Notes under the pieces: model-generated
Told to the model about the DNA's origin: nothing
The model's database searches: none
What the model saw: only the letters and a program-made list of their open reading frames with translations
Translations under genes and position numbers: made by a program
Part shown: positions 1 through 9,509 of the stretch, piece after piece
Numbering within the stretch: the stretch's first letter is position 1
Layout of the letters: each line of letters begins with the position of its first letter
Source of the DNA: Mycobacterium intracellulare ATCC 13950
Lineage (GTDB): Bacteria > Actinomycetota > Actinomycetes > Mycobacteriales > Mycobacteriaceae
Direction of reading: 5' to 3'
DNA: 64,000 nt
NCBI RefSeq assembly: GCF_000277125.1
Contig: NC_016946.1
Span: forward strand, 5,208,001 to 5,272,000

Positions 1-665
1 GCCGCGCCCTCGTAGACCTTGCGGCCGATCTCGGTGCCGCCGGTGAACATCACCCGGTCCAGGCCCTGGGCGATGAGCTCCTGGCTGGTCGCGCCGTCGC
101 CCTCGATGACCGCGATGGCATCGTTGTCGAGGTACTTGGGCACCAGCTCGGCCATCACGCGCGAGGACGCGGCCGCGATTTCCGACGGCTTGAGGATCAC
201 GGTGTTGCCGGCGGCGATCGCCCCGACGGCCGGGCCCAGCGTGAGGTAGAAGGGGTAGTTCCAGGCTCCGATGATCAGCACGGTGCCGTAGGGCTCGTAT
301 TCCACCCAGCCGCGGCCGGGCAGCTGCGGCAGCTCCAGCAGTTGATACTTGCGCCGCGTCCACTTGCGCACGCGCTTGGCCGCGTACTTGGCCTCACCGG
401 CGGTGGTGGCGATGTCGGCGATGTAAGCCTCGAAGGGGCTGCGGTCCAGGTCTTCGGCGAGCGCGGCGGCCAGCGCGGCCTCGTTCTCCTCCATCAGCTT
501 CACCAGCTGCAGCAACTGCCGCTTGCGCCAGTCGACGTCGCGGGTGCGTCCGGTGGCGAAGGTCTGACGAAGCCGGGCAACCGTGGCGGCGACGTCGGCC
601 GAGCCGGTCCCGTTCGTGGAGTCCTTGGAGAGCGATGCCTGCGATGCAACCGATTCGGTGGTCAT
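1..665 (-). CDS. Aldehyde dehydrogenase family protein (C-terminal part outside window)
   Basis: NAD(P)-dependent aldehyde oxidation is expected; this is the first ~221 residues of an ALDH3-like enzyme, cut by the left window edge. Visible family signatures are GAWNYPF, the LGPAVGAIAAGN segment, LKPSE, and FTGGTEIGRKVYEGA near the edge, which form the dinucleotide-binding half. The catalytic Glu and Cys lie outside the window, so activity cannot be judged. Two consecutive ATG codons occur at 668 and 665. A GGAAGG ribosome binding site sits 6 nt before the second and only 3 nt before the first, so 665 was chosen. It is the positional counterpart of M. tuberculosis Rv0147, downstream of the LCP and methyltransferase genes on the same strand. 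Confidence 0.9.
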   Translation of the reverse strand, partial: MTTESVASQASLSKDSTNGTGSADVAATVARLRQTFATGRTRDVDWRKRQLLQLVKLMEENEAALAAALAEDLDRSPFEAYIADIATTAGEAKYAAKRVRKWTRRKYQLLELPQLPGRGWVEYEPYGTVLIIGAWNYPFYLTLGPAVGAIAAGNTVILKPSEIAAASSRVMAELVPKYLDNDAIAVIEGDGATSQELIAQGLDRVMFTGGTEIGRKVYEGA

Positions 666-773
666 CATTGTCCTTCCCGAGCAGAGTCCCGCCGCGGGGC
701 GGCCGCTCATCGGTGATAACCGCGATACTAACCATCCGGTTGGGAGAGCAGTAGAAAGGATCGGGCCGCGCGG

Positions 774-2351
774 TTACTTGACGCAGGGGACGCTCGAGGC
801 CGTCATCTGGCTGAGGTCGGTCGGCGCCGGGGCGCGGTCGCCGCTGCCGGTGGCGGCGACCGCACTCACCTGCCCGGACGACGGCGCGTCGCCGGCCGCG
901 CCGGGTTGGGCTTCGGAATGGGAGAGGTAGTCCGCCGCGGGAAACCGCGTTCCCACGGTCAGCCGGACGGTTCCGGAGGCCACCGAGGGATCCGCGGTCG
1001 CCGGCACGTGCAGTTGCCCGGACAGGACCTGCGCGCCCGCGTCGGCCCCGGGACCGTATTCGATCGTGCTGTCGTCGGCCGCGGCGGCGGCGGTCGTGAC
1101 GCTGCCCCGGGTGAAGCCCCGGCCGGTGAGGGCCTCCTCGAGCGCGGCCGCGAGTCCGTCGCGCGAGCTGGCGTTGACGACGTCGAGGATGACGGGTTCG
1201 GTCAGCGCGGGCGGTGACTGGGCCGCCGGCGACGCGGCGTCGAGCGCGGCCGGCGCGTCGGACATGAAGCGCTCGTTGACGATGCGCCGGATCGCAGCGA
1301 GATCGACGAGGTTGATGTCGGAGCCGTTCGCGTCCTTGCCGAAGCCGGAGATCGGCAGGGTGTACAGCGACAGCGGCCGCCCGGTCAGCCGAGAGGCCCG
1401 CGCGGCGAACTGCCCGAGGTCGAGCCCGGCGTCGACGGCGACGTTGTCCCGGGCGACCTCGAGCATTTTGCGCAGCCCGCTCACGCTGGACAGCGCGCCG
1501 CCGCTGCGGGCCGCCTCGACCAACGACACCAGGAACGCCTGCTGGCGCCGCGTCCGATCGAAATCGGTGAACGAGCCGTCGTTTTCGTCGCGCCGCTGCC
1601 GCACGAAGGCCATCGCCTCCGCCGCATCGATGCGCTGTACACCCTGATGGAAGTCCGCGCCCGAGTAGCTGTCACGCGTATCGCCGTTGAGGCACACCGT
1701 GATTGGCTCCACCGCCTTGGCGATCTGGTAGAAGGCGCCCAACGTGACCTCGACGAAGTGGTCGACCGAGATACCCAAAAAGTCGCTGACGGCGCTGATT
1801 TCGGCCTTGCGGCCGGCCTCGCGGGCGGTTTGCTCGCGGGCCGCCAGATCGGTCGACCCCGCGCCGCCCGAGTCCCCGGCGGCCTGCGTGTTCAACGATT
1901 GCTGATAGGCCAGGCCGTACGCCTGCTTGATCTTGCCCGTGCACACCGAGCCGGGGCAGCCCGGCAGCTCGGCGTAGTCGTCGCGGGGAATCGACACCGC
2001 GGTGACGGGACCGTCACGGTCCGAAATGTGCACGACGATAAGGACATTGGCGTTGTAGCCGCCCGAGGTTTCGTCGCCGGCGTGCAGCGCGTCGTAAACC
2101 TCCTGCGGTAGCGGCCGACCGTTCTGGTCCAACCGGCTGTCCAGGCCCATCAGCAGGATGTTCTGGTTGTCGCCGAGCGAGGCGGCCCCATTCGGCAGCG
2201 CGTGGGAGATGATGATCCGGCCCAGGGCGGTGTGGTAACCCGTCCAGCCGATTCCGGTGATGGCCATGACGAAGGCCGAAGCGATGCCGGCGACGAGCCG
2301 GCCCTTCAACAGCACCCAGCGGTGTGATCGCTGCGCCGCGCCGCCGCCCAT
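774..2351 (-). CDS. LytR-CpsA-Psr (LCP) family cell-wall ligase with LytR_C domain
   Basis: LCP enzymes transfer polyprenyl-linked glycans, arabinogalactan in mycobacteria, onto peptidoglycan outside the membrane. The 525-residue protein has a short cytoplasmic N-terminus, one membrane anchor at about residues 17-38, and an LCP domain from about residue 60 with MGLDSR, VSIPRDDY and the Arg-rich AMAFVRQRRDENDGSFTDFDRTRRQ segment that binds the pyrophosphate lipid. A C-terminal LytR_C domain begins near ILDVVNASSRDGL. Two Cys in PGCPGSVC may form a disulfide. Architecture and length resemble M. tuberculosis CpsA (Rv3484, 512 residues), but that gene lies elsewhere in that genome, so the name is left open. 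The ATG lies inside a perfect palindrome described separately. Confidence 0.9.
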   Translation of the reverse strand: MGGGAAQRSHRWVLLKGRLVAGIASAFVMAITGIGWTGYHTALGRIIISHALPNGAASLGDNQNILLMGLDSRLDQNGRPLPQEVYDALHAGDETSGGYNANVLIVVHISDRDGPVTAVSIPRDDYAELPGCPGSVCTGKIKQAYGLAYQQSLNTQAAGDSGGAGSTDLAAREQTAREAGRKAEISAVSDFLGISVDHFVEVTLGAFYQIAKAVEPITVCLNGDTRDSYSGADFHQGVQRIDAAEAMAFVRQRRDENDGSFTDFDRTRRQQAFLVSLVEAARSGGALSSVSGLRKMLEVARDNVAVDAGLDLGQFAARASRLTGRPLSLYTLPISGFGKDANGSDINLVDLAAIRRIVNERFMSDAPAALDAASPAAQSPPALTEPVILDVVNASSRDGLAAALEEALTGRGFTRGSVTTAAAAADDSTIEYGPGADAGAQVLSGQLHVPATADPSVASGTVRLTVGTRFPAADYLSHSEAQPGAAGDAPSSGQVSAVAATGSGDRAPAPTDLSQMTASSVPCVK

Positions 2352-2370
2352 AATGAGTCATCATTATGGG
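2347..2370. promoter_or_regulatory. Perfect 10-bp inverted repeat over the LCP gene start codon
   Basis: CCCATAATGA (2347-2356), a 4-bp spacer, and TCATTATGGG (2361-2370) form a perfect palindrome. It is unusually AT-rich for this genome. On the minus strand the right arm, read first, contains CATAAT, a possible -10 element, and the left arm carries the ATG of the LCP gene at 2351-2349. It could be a repressor operator or an RNA hairpin that hides the start codon. Function is inferred; the symmetry is directly visible. Confidence 0.6.
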
Positions 2371-2403
2371 CGATGACCTGCCGAAACGGCGGTAACCGCG
2401 CCG

Positions 2404-3348
<945 letters not shown>

Positions 3349-3378
3349 TTAACTCCTTGGGTCTTGGGCAGGCGAAGG

Positions 3379-4320
3379 TCAAAAGGTGGTTTCGCCGAGG
3401 CGCGCCCGCAGCAACGTGCTGCGCACCGCCTCGTCGGAAAGGTCGTCGGGCACCGGGCGGCCGAGTCGGGCCATCTCCTCGCGGTTGTCCACGGCGTGCA
3501 CGTGCCAGCCGTGGTCGGAAAGCCATGCGGCGGCGTCCGAGCGGTCCGGCTCGTGGTAGGTCAGCGCCTGGACGTTGACGTCCAGGCCGAGCCGCTCGCG
3601 CATCCGCAACCAGCGCTGCGAGTTGCTCCGCGAGTTGATGCCGAACACCTCGATCGCGACCTGGCTGCCGGGCGCGCTGAGCGCGGTCAACATCTCGAAC
3701 AGCCGGTCCTGGGCATCGCTGGGCAGGTACGGCAGCAGCCCCTCGGCCAGCCAGGCGGTCGGCTGCGTGCGGTCGAATCCCGCGGCGGCCAACGCGGTCG
3801 GCCAATCCTCGCGCAGGTCCGCCGGGACGGGATGGCGGATCGCGGTGGGCACGGCGCCGTGCTGCTGCAGGATGCCCGACTTGTACTGCAGCACCTTGGG
3901 CTGGTCGATCTCGTAGACGGTGGTGCCGGTGGGCCAGTCCAGCCGGTAGGCCCTCGAGTCCAGGCCCGCGGCCAGAATCACCGCCTGCCGGATTCCGGAA
4001 CGCACTGCGCCGTCGAAGTATTCGTCGAAGAAGTGGGTGCGCACGGCCTGGTAGTCGATGCCGGTTCGGTGCGCGCGCCGCCCGTGCTGATCGTCGGCGA
4101 GCCAGGACAGCTCCGGGTCCGCCAGCCGCGCCCACGCCGGGCCGGCCGACGACACCAGCAGGCGGGCGAACTCGTCACGAATCAGCGGGTCGGCGCCGGC
4201 GGTCTCCGCCGCGCGCGACGCGGCGACGCCCAGCGCGGTCGCGCCGACGAGTTCGGTGATGGACCAGCTGTCGCCGGCAGACCGCACGGAAGGCGGTGTC
4301 GAGGCATCCAGGTCAGTCAT
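3379..4320 (-). CDS. SAM-dependent methyltransferase, TIGR00027/LCMT-like family (Rv0145 counterpart)
   Basis: First gene of the tandem methyltransferase pair, also 313 residues. It carries the same motif series: [45 protein letters not shown], the SAM-binding [25 protein letters not shown] and [11 protein letters not shown]. The C-terminal third diverges most from its neighbour, as expected if the two act on different substrates. No clear Shine-Dalgarno sequence precedes the ATG at 4320; AT-rich TAACTAACTTAT (minus strand) lies about 15-25 nt upstream and may supply the -10 element. The biochemical substrate is not known for this family. Confidence 0.88.
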   Translation of the reverse strand: MTDLDASTPPSVRSAGDSWSITELVGATALGVAASRAAETAGADPLIRDEFARLLVSSAGPAWARLADPELSWLADDQHGRRAHRTGIDYQAVRTHFFDEYFDGAVRSGIRQAVILAAGLDSRAYRLDWPTGTTVYEIDQPKVLQYKSGILQQHGAVPTAIRHPVPADLREDWPTALAAAGFDRTQPTAWLAEGLLPYLPSDAQDRLFEMLTALSAPGSQVAIEVFGINSRSNSQRWLRMRERLGLDVNVQALTYHEPDRSDAAAWLSDHGWHVHAVDNREEMARLGRPVPDDLSDEAVRSTLLRARLGETTF

Positions 4321-4395
4321 ATCCCGACCATGGTACCGGGATAAGTTAGTTAGCCTATACGCTTTGTGCGCAACTTCACTGCGCCGCCCGGCGGG

Positions 4396-5031
4396 CTAGG
4401 CCCCCGGACGCCAGAGCGCGCCCTCCAGCAGCTGGCGCAGCATTCCGGTGACGGCCAGCATCTGCTGGTAGCTCTCGACGTAGCCCGCGTACAGGCCCAC
4501 CCCGCAGATGATGACGAGCAGGGTTTCGACCAGTGCCGACGCATCGACGTCCGCCGCGAGCTCACCGTTTTCGATCGCGTCGTTGACGGCGCGCAACAGG
4601 AACTCGCGGCACACGCGCACCGACGAGTTGTCGGTTCCGGTCAAATCCGGATGGCGCTGGGACTCGAGTACGCCGCTCATTAAAAACGCCGATCCGGCGG
4701 GATTTTCCGAATTAGCCCTAACGGCCACGGAGATGAAGGCCGTCAGCCGCGCGACCAGCCCGGTTTCGGCGTCCGCCTCTTTGATACCGGCCGCAATGAC
4801 GAATTCGTTGGTGTCCTCCAGAACTTCCCGATACAACGCTCGCTTGCTCGAAAAGTAATGGTTGATCGCCGGGCGGGTCAGGTCGGCACGGGAGGCGATG
4901 GCCTGGAACGTCGCGCCGTCGTAGCCGCGTTCGCTGAACACCAAACGAGCAGCTTGGATGATTCGTTTCCGGGTCTCGTCCGCCTTCGCCGCAGGCGGAC
5001 GGCCCGGCCTGCGAGTCCCCCGTGGAAGCAT
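4396..5031 (-). CDS. TetR/AcrR family transcriptional regulator
   Basis: A 211-residue regulator with a typical N-terminal helix-turn-helix: ADETRKRIIQAARLVFSERG followed by the recognition part FQAIASRADLTRPAINHYFSSKRALY. The basic stretch RRPGRPPAAK precedes it. The C-terminal ligand domain is helical, with a hydrophobic segment LVETLLVIICGVGLYAGYV near its end. It starts 2 bp after the stop of the pirin gene, so the two are almost certainly one transcript and the regulator may control its own operon. It sits where M. tuberculosis has Rv0144, also a TetR protein. The target genes and ligand are unknown. Confidence 0.88.
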   Translation of the reverse strand: MLPRGTRRPGRPPAAKADETRKRIIQAARLVFSERGYDGATFQAIASRADLTRPAINHYFSSKRALYREVLEDTNEFVIAAGIKEADAETGLVARLTAFISVAVRANSENPAGSAFLMSGVLESQRHPDLTGTDNSSVRVCREFLLRAVNDAIENGELAADVDASALVETLLVIICGVGLYAGYVESYQQMLAVTGMLRQLLEGALWRPGA

Positions 5032-5033
5032 TG

Positions 5034-6017
5034 CTAGAGTGTGCCACCGCCATGGTGGGGCATTAGTGCATTTGGCGGAATAGCGCCAAATTTTCCGGCT
5101 TGATAGTCCTCGAGCGCCTCGATCAATTCCGCGCGAGTGTTCATCACGAAAGGCCCGTAGTGGAATACCGGCTCGCGAATGGGCCGCCCACCTAGAAGCA
5201 GGACATCAATGGCGGTCGCGTCGCCCCAATCCCGAGCTCGCTCCGCCCCGACGGTGATCCGGTCGCCTGGGCCCAGGACCGCCAGCTGCCCCTGGTGGAT
5301 CGGGTGGGCGACCGGCCCGACGTACCCGCTGCCCGACAGCACGTACACGAGCGCGTTGAAGTCGCGCCGCCAGGGGATGTTGAGCCGGGCGCCGTTCTCG
5401 ACCGTCGCGTGCGCGAGCGTGACCGGCGTGTGCGTGACCCCGGGCCCCCGGTGGCCGTCGATCTCGCCCGCGATGATGCGGATCAGCGCCCCGCCGTCGT
5501 CGGACGCGACCAATGCGGCGTCACCACCCTCGATGGCCTGGTAGCGCGGCGGCGCGAACTTGTCCTTCTTCGGCAGGTTCACCCAGAGCTGGACGCCGTG
5601 GAACAGTCCGCCGCTCTCGACGAGTTCGGCCGGCGGCGTCTCGATGTGCAGGATGCCCGAGCCGGCGGTCATCCACTGGGTCGCTCCGTCGGTGATCAGC
5701 CCCCCACCGCCGTGGGAGTCCTGGTGCGCGAATTTCCCGTCGAGCATGTAGGTCACCGTTTCGAAGCCGCGGTGCGGGTGCCAGTCGGTGCCCCTGGGTT
5801 CGCCGGGCTGGTAGTTCACCTCGCCCATCTGGTCCATGTGGACGAAGGGATCCAGGGCGGCGCTACCGACCCCGGCGAAGGCGCGCACGACCGGGAACCC
5901 CTCACCCTCGTACCCGCGCGGGCCCGTGGTGATCGATCGCACTGGCCGCTCGGTGTCGGCGGGGCCGGGGCCGCGGACGCGCGGCAATGTCAGTGGGTTG
6001 GCCGTAACTGCAGGCAT
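5034..6017 (-). CDS. Pirin family protein (bicupin)
   Basis: Pirins are iron-binding bicupins; some bacterial members act as quercetin 2,3-dioxygenases, others as redox-sensing partners. The 327-residue protein shows the N-terminal cupin with the metal ligands: the HPHRGFETVTY motif supplies two His, and the later GSGILHIETP motif supplies His and Glu. The second cupin begins around the LARATVENGA-like region and ends with EPVFHYGPFVMNT, typical of pirins. An excellent GAGGAGG site lies 5 nt upstream of the ATG at 6017. It is followed immediately by the TetR gene. It may contribute to redox homeostasis together with the nearby Dps and MsrA genes, which is inference. Confidence 0.9.
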   Translation of the reverse strand: MPAVTANPLTLPRVRGPGPADTERPVRSITTGPRGYEGEGFPVVRAFAGVGSAALDPFVHMDQMGEVNYQPGEPRGTDWHPHRGFETVTYMLDGKFAHQDSHGGGGLITDGATQWMTAGSGILHIETPPAELVESGGLFHGVQLWVNLPKKDKFAPPRYQAIEGGDAALVASDDGGALIRIIAGEIDGHRGPGVTHTPVTLAHATVENGARLNIPWRRDFNALVYVLSGSGYVGPVAHPIHQGQLAVLGPGDRITVGAERARDWGDATAIDVLLLGGRPIREPVFHYGPFVMNTRAELIEALEDYQAGKFGAIPPNALMPHHGGGTL

Positions 6018-6042
6018 TTGACCTCCTCGTAGAGCGGACTAC

Positions 6043-6055
6043 CCGGTATAACCGG
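6043..6055. promoter_or_regulatory. CCGGT-ATA-ACCGG palindrome upstream of the pirin-tetR operon
   Basis: A perfect 5-bp inverted repeat with a 3-bp spacer lies 26 bp upstream of the pirin start codon. It is in the right place to overlap the -10 region and could be an operator for the TetR protein encoded by the same operon. Only the symmetry is observed; the role is a guess. Confidence 0.35.
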
Positions 6056-6108
6056 ACTAGGGTCCACTTATTCCGGGCGGTCGGCACCTGCGTGGCGGCC
6101 AAGCCGAC

Positions 6109-6148
6109 GCGCCATCGCCCCGGCATCGATTTGCCGGGGCGATGGCGC
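6109..6148 (-). terminator. Perfect 16-bp hairpin downstream of dps
   Basis: GCGCCATCGCCCCGGC (6109-6124), an 8-nt loop, and its exact reverse complement (6133-6148) form a GC-rich stem starting 20 bp after the dps stop codon. No T-run follows in the direction of transcription, as in many proposed mycobacterial terminators. It separates dps from the pirin promoter. Confidence 0.75.
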
Positions 6149-6168
6149 GAAGTGTGCGACTGAGGGTG

Positions 6169-6717
6169 TCAGGATTTGCTGCGCGCACTCTTGGCGGCGG
6201 ACTTCTCGGTGCTCTTGCCCGCGTGGGCGAGCTGACCGCCGGCGCTTTCCAGGTGCGCCCGGACGAACCACTGGAACTTCTCCAGCTGGCCCGCCTGGCC
6301 GATCAGCAGGTCCTGGGTCACCGGGTCGAGTTCGTCGGTCTCGTCGATGTATTGGCGGATGTCCTCGATCACGCCGTTGTAGACGAGGTCCAGCGCGGCC
6401 AAGTGGGCCTGGACGGTGTCGCGGCCCACCGAATAGTCGTCCCACGAGCGGTCCTTGATGATGGCACCCGGCGTGCCCTGCGGCGAAGAGCCCAGGGCGG
6501 CAATGCGTTCGGCGACATCGTCGGCGAAGCCACGCACGGCCTCCACCTGCGGGTCGATCATCTCGTGCACGCCGATGAAGTTCGGGCCGACCACGTTCCA
6601 GTGAATGTGCTTGAGCGTCAGGTGAAGATCGTTGTAGGTGCTCAACTGTTTTTGCAGCAGTTCGGTGAGCCGCGCCGCCTGCTTGTCGGTCAATCCCGGA
6701 ATTGTGAACTGAGTCAT
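6169..6717 (-). CDS. dps: DNA-protecting ferritin-like protein Dps
   Basis: Dps proteins form dodecamers that oxidise and store iron and shield DNA in starvation or peroxide stress. The 182-residue sequence has the four-helix bundle with the intersubunit ferroxidase site: LKHIHWNVVGPNFIGVHEMID carries the conserved His and acidic residues. The C-terminus ends in a Lys/Ser/Ala-rich tail (KSTEKSAAKSARSKS) like the DNA-binding tail of mycobacterial Dps1. The ATG at 6717 is chosen because AGGAA lies about 8 nt upstream; an in-frame start at 6810 would add a basic extension with no family support. A strong hairpin terminator follows. It is not at the Rv0142-Rv0144 position in M. tuberculosis, so this is a local insertion. 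Confidence 0.93.
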   Translation of the reverse strand: MTQFTIPGLTDKQAARLTELLQKQLSTYNDLHLTLKHIHWNVVGPNFIGVHEMIDPQVEAVRGFADDVAERIAALGSSPQGTPGAIIKDRSWDDYSVGRDTVQAHLAALDLVYNGVIEDIRQYIDETDELDPVTQDLLIGQAGQLEKFQWFVRAHLESAGGQLAHAGKSTEKSAAKSARSKS

Positions 6718-6806
6718 CGCGTGTTTCCTAGCTTCCTTCCGTGGGGTTCCCACACACTTTCTTGCTCTGCTGGGTACCCGATGGCGACGCCGAAAAACGC
6801 GACGGA

Positions 6807-7718
6807 TCACAGTGAGTGGATTTGCTGCACCGGCAGGCGCGGGCCCCGGCGCGGTTCGTAGGCCAATCCGCTGGCCTCGAGCAGCCGGACCACGCGCTGG
6901 CGATGTGGCCGCATCGGCTCCAGCAAGTCGAGCATTCCCGCGTCGTCGACGGGCTCACCCAGCAGTGTCCAGCCGATCATCTTGGGGATGTGGTAGTCGC
7001 CCACCGATACGGCGTCGGCGTCGCCGAAGGCGCGTTGGGCCGTCTCCGCGGCGGTCCATTCCCCCACGCCCGGCAGGGACGTCAAGGCCGCCCGCGCCTG
7101 TGCCGCCGGCCGTGATGTCAGCCGCTCCAGCGACGCGGCGCGCTGCGCGCAGGTCACCACCGTTTGTGCGCGCCTGGGGTCGACGTTGGCGCGATGAAAC
7201 TCCCACGACGGGATGGTTCGCCACCGCTGCGCCGACGGCGCCACCCGCATGCCCTCGGGGGCGGGCCCCGGCGCCGGTGTCCCGTACTTGGTCACCAGCA
7301 CGCGCCAGGAGCGGAACGCGTCGGCGCCGGGCACCCGCTGCTCGATGATCGCCGGGATCAGCGCCTCGAGCACCAGCCCGGTGCGGCCCAGCCGCAGGTG
7401 CGGAACCCGCCGGTGCGCGGCGGCGACCGTCGGATGCCGCGGCACGAAGTCGGAGGCGTCGTCCTCGAGACCCAGCAGGGCGGGCAGCATTTCGACGAAC
7501 TCACCCGCGCCGCTCCCCCACGCCACACAGTGCGCGGCGTTGGGGGCCGCGCGGCTGATCCTGGCCGTGACGGGGCCGGTGGGCAGCAGGCTGGTCCGCC
7601 AGATCGAGCCGTCGCCGGTCGCGCGGAAGCAGGGATCCGCGGGGCCGCGGCGCAGCGGCGACAACGTGTGCCCGAAGCTGGCGGCCCCGGGGAACACGAC
7701 CGTGCGCGTGCTTTTCAC
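6807..7718 (-). CDS. DNA-3-methyladenine glycosylase-like HhH-GPD protein (Rv0142 counterpart)
   Basis: Resembles AlkA-type base-excision glycosylases, which remove alkylated bases. The 303-residue protein has the helix-hairpin-helix signature LTSLPGVGEWTAAETAQRAFGD, followed by VSVGDYHIPK in which the Asp matches the catalytic residue of HhH-GPD enzymes. The upstream LEALIPAIIEQRV segment fits the family's substrate-pocket helix. The N-terminal ~90 residues resemble the AlkA N-domain only loosely. It ends 89 bp before dps and is convergent with nothing. The start at 7718 lacks a strong ribosome binding site, and Met/Val codons slightly downstream cannot be excluded. Confidence 0.85.
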   Translation of the reverse strand: MKSTRTVVFPGAASFGHTLSPLRRGPADPCFRATGDGSIWRTSLLPTGPVTARISRAAPNAAHCVAWGSGAGEFVEMLPALLGLEDDASDFVPRHPTVAAAHRRVPHLRLGRTGLVLEALIPAIIEQRVPGADAFRSWRVLVTKYGTPAPGPAPEGMRVAPSAQRWRTIPSWEFHRANVDPRRAQTVVTCAQRAASLERLTSRPAAQARAALTSLPGVGEWTAAETAQRAFGDADAVSVGDYHIPKMIGWTLLGEPVDDAGMLDLLEPMRPHRQRVVRLLEASGLAYEPRRGPRLPVQQIHSL

Positions 7719-7780
7719 CTGATGACTCTCCGACCGCTCGATTGACCCTGAACTCCGTCCCCAGTCAGTATTGCGGTGTG

Positions 7781-8179
7781 ATGACGCCCTTCGATGACCC
7801 TCAGGGCGAACTGGCCTGGATGTTTTTGCAGAGCATCAGCGACGGCGGCGATCTGGACGAGGGCTTCGCGTTGCTGCGCGACGACTTCACCTTCTGGACG
7901 CTCTACACGCGCACCGCATGCGACAAGGACACCTTCCGGCGCGCGGTCGAGCGGCGCAAACAAGACCTCGAGCTGGTCATCGACCTGGTGCGCTGCGTCA
8001 ACGAGGGAGAGACGGTGGTGGTGGAGGCACAGGCCACCGGCACGACGTCCGACGGCACCTCCTACGACAGCCCGTTCGTGTGCATCTTCGACACCCGCGC
8101 CGGGCTGATCGTCTCGATGCGCCTCTACGGCGACACCCGGGCGACGGCGTCCGCCCTCCCCGGATGGGTCCCCTACTGA
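7781..8179 (+). CDS. SnoaL/NTF2-like fold protein (Rv0141c counterpart)
   Basis: A 132-residue protein with the cone-shaped NTF2-like pattern: an N-terminal helix (PQGELAWMFLQSISD), a helix-rich middle, then long strands (TVVVEAQATGTTSDGTSY, FVCIFDTRAGLIVSMRLYGD). Members may be isomerases, hydrolases or simple binding proteins; no catalytic set is diagnostic here. The ATG at 7781 fits the length of its M. tuberculosis counterpart; an upstream in-frame TTG at 7742 would add 13 residues. It is divergent from the glycosylase gene with 62 bp between them and overlaps the next gene tail to tail by 7 bp. Confidence 0.82.
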   Translation: MTPFDDPQGELAWMFLQSISDGGDLDEGFALLRDDFTFWTLYTRTACDKDTFRRAVERRKQDLELVIDLVRCVNEGETVVVEAQATGTTSDGTSYDSPFVCIFDTRAGLIVSMRLYGDTRATASALPGWVPY

Positions 8180-8553
8180 GCCGAGACGGTGATGTCGGCC
8201 TTGTTCGGGTAGAACGCGACGTGCCCGGCGATCGCGGCGACCGCCGGATACGGCTGCTCATAGGTCCAGATCACGTCGTCGACGGTGTCACCGGACGAGG
8301 TCGTCACGCTGTAATAGCTGGCGTCGCCCTTGAACGGGCAATACGTGCTGGTGTCGGTGCGGGTGAGCCGATCCTGTTGCACGTCGGCGATCGGAATGTA
8401 TTGCACCGCAGGGATTGTGGCTTCGCGCAGTTCCAGCGCGGCGGTGGTGTCGGCCACCAGTTCGCCGTTGACGCGGACCTGCACCCTGCCCTGGGTGGGT
8501 TCGATGGTGATCGGGTGCCCCGCGTTCGGCTCGAGGACTTGCCGGTGGGCCAT
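8173..8553 (-). CDS. DUF427 domain protein (Rv0140 counterpart)
   Basis: A 126-residue protein of the DUF427 family, a small beta-tent fold with no agreed function. The family landmarks are visible: the opening HRQVLEPNAGHPITIEP, the central RLTRTDTSTYCPFKGDASYYSV with the conserved Tyr-Cys-Pro-Phe-Lys-Gly core, and the closing YPAVAAIAGHVAFYPNKADI. The ATG at 8553 has AGGAGG about 9 nt upstream, a very good site. The length equals that recalled for M. tuberculosis Rv0140. The stop codon overlaps the convergent SnoaL-like gene. Confidence 0.9.
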   Translation of the reverse strand: MAHRQVLEPNAGHPITIEPTQGRVQVRVNGELVADTTAALELREATIPAVQYIPIADVQQDRLTRTDTSTYCPFKGDASYYSVTTSSGDTVDDVIWTYEQPYPAVAAIAGHVAFYPNKADITVSAQ

Positions 8554-8603
8554 GGTCGATACCTCCTACAGACGCCTATTGGGGCTGTAACACCCGGCCG
8601 CCG

Positions 8604-9446
8604 TCAACCCTTCCCGTCCGGCGGGCCGAATGCGTAGCGATGGTACTGGGACATGTTCGCGGCGGCGGGGATCAGCGACATCACCCTTCCCAGGAGTCGG
8701 GATGAGCGTGGCAATCGTGCGAAGGTGTCCGACTCGAACCAGCGCTCGCAGGCCAGCAGCCGCACTGCCGGTACGGCCGCGATGATGTCGTCGGGCCCGT
8801 TGATCGCCCACCGCAGCGTGGATCCCGACCGTCGCACCACGGAGTTGAGCCATTGCGACTTGATCCCGAGCCAGTTGAACACGTCGAACTGCAGCTCACC
8901 CGAGCCGAACCGGTCGACCACCCGGCGCAGCAACGCGGTGCCGTCCTGCTCGGTCAGGTACATGGTCAGCCCCTCCCCGATCATCAGCGTGGGGCGATCG
9001 GTGGGGATTTCGCTCAGCCATGACGGGTCGGTGACCGAGGCGGCGATCACGCGATAGTGATCGCCGCTCGGGTAGAGCTGGGCGCGCAGCGCCGCGACCT
9101 CGGGGTAGTCGACGTCGTACCACTGCACGTCCGGACCCGGCTGCACGCGGAAGAACCGGCTGTCCAGTCCGCAGCCCACGTGCAGGACGACCGAGCGCGG
9201 GTGCGCCGCAAGGAATTTGCGCGTCCAATGGTCGAAGTGTGCCGAACGGGTAGTGACCGACGGCGCCCGCCGGGCGGTGATGGTCGTCTTCTTCCAGTCG
9301 TAGTCGATGCGATCGACGATCTCCTTCGCGTACCGATCACCCAGGATCGGCTTGTCGAAGTCGGCGTCCAGCGCCTTGGCGTAGAACGTCGCCAGCATGG
9401 TCTGGGGAGCCCCGGTGAGATCGACGGACACTCGCTCGGTATTCAC
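8604..9446 (-). CDS. SAM-dependent methyltransferase (LCMT/Omt-like)
   Basis: A 280-residue class I methyltransferase distantly related to the tandem pair at 2404-4320. It shows ILGDRYAKEIVDRIDYDW, the SAM-binding strand VVLHVGCGLDSRFFR with an intact G-x-G-x-D pattern, the acidic YDVDYPEV motif that binds ribose hydroxyls, and MIGEGLTMYL. The start is GTG at 9446. The C-terminal part (FDVFNWLGIKSQWLNS) differs from the TIGR00027 pair, so a different substrate is likely. No counterpart is recalled between Rv0139 and Rv0140 in M. tuberculosis, suggesting a gene gained locally or lost there. Confidence 0.85.
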   Translation of the reverse strand: MNTERVSVDLTGAPQTMLATFYAKALDADFDKPILGDRYAKEIVDRIDYDWKKTTITARRAPSVTTRSAHFDHWTRKFLAAHPRSVVLHVGCGLDSRFFRVQPGPDVQWYDVDYPEVAALRAQLYPSGDHYRVIAASVTDPSWLSEIPTDRPTLMIGEGLTMYLTEQDGTALLRRVVDRFGSGELQFDVFNWLGIKSQWLNSVVRRSGSTLRWAINGPDDIIAAVPAVRLLACERWFESDTFARLPRSSRLLGRVMSLIPAAANMSQYHRYAFGPPDGKG

Positions 9447-9509
9447 CCGCTCGAGGCTAGTCCCACGCCCAGCGCCGCGCCGCGTCCTGAACAGCGGTCG
9501 GCGTGGCGT

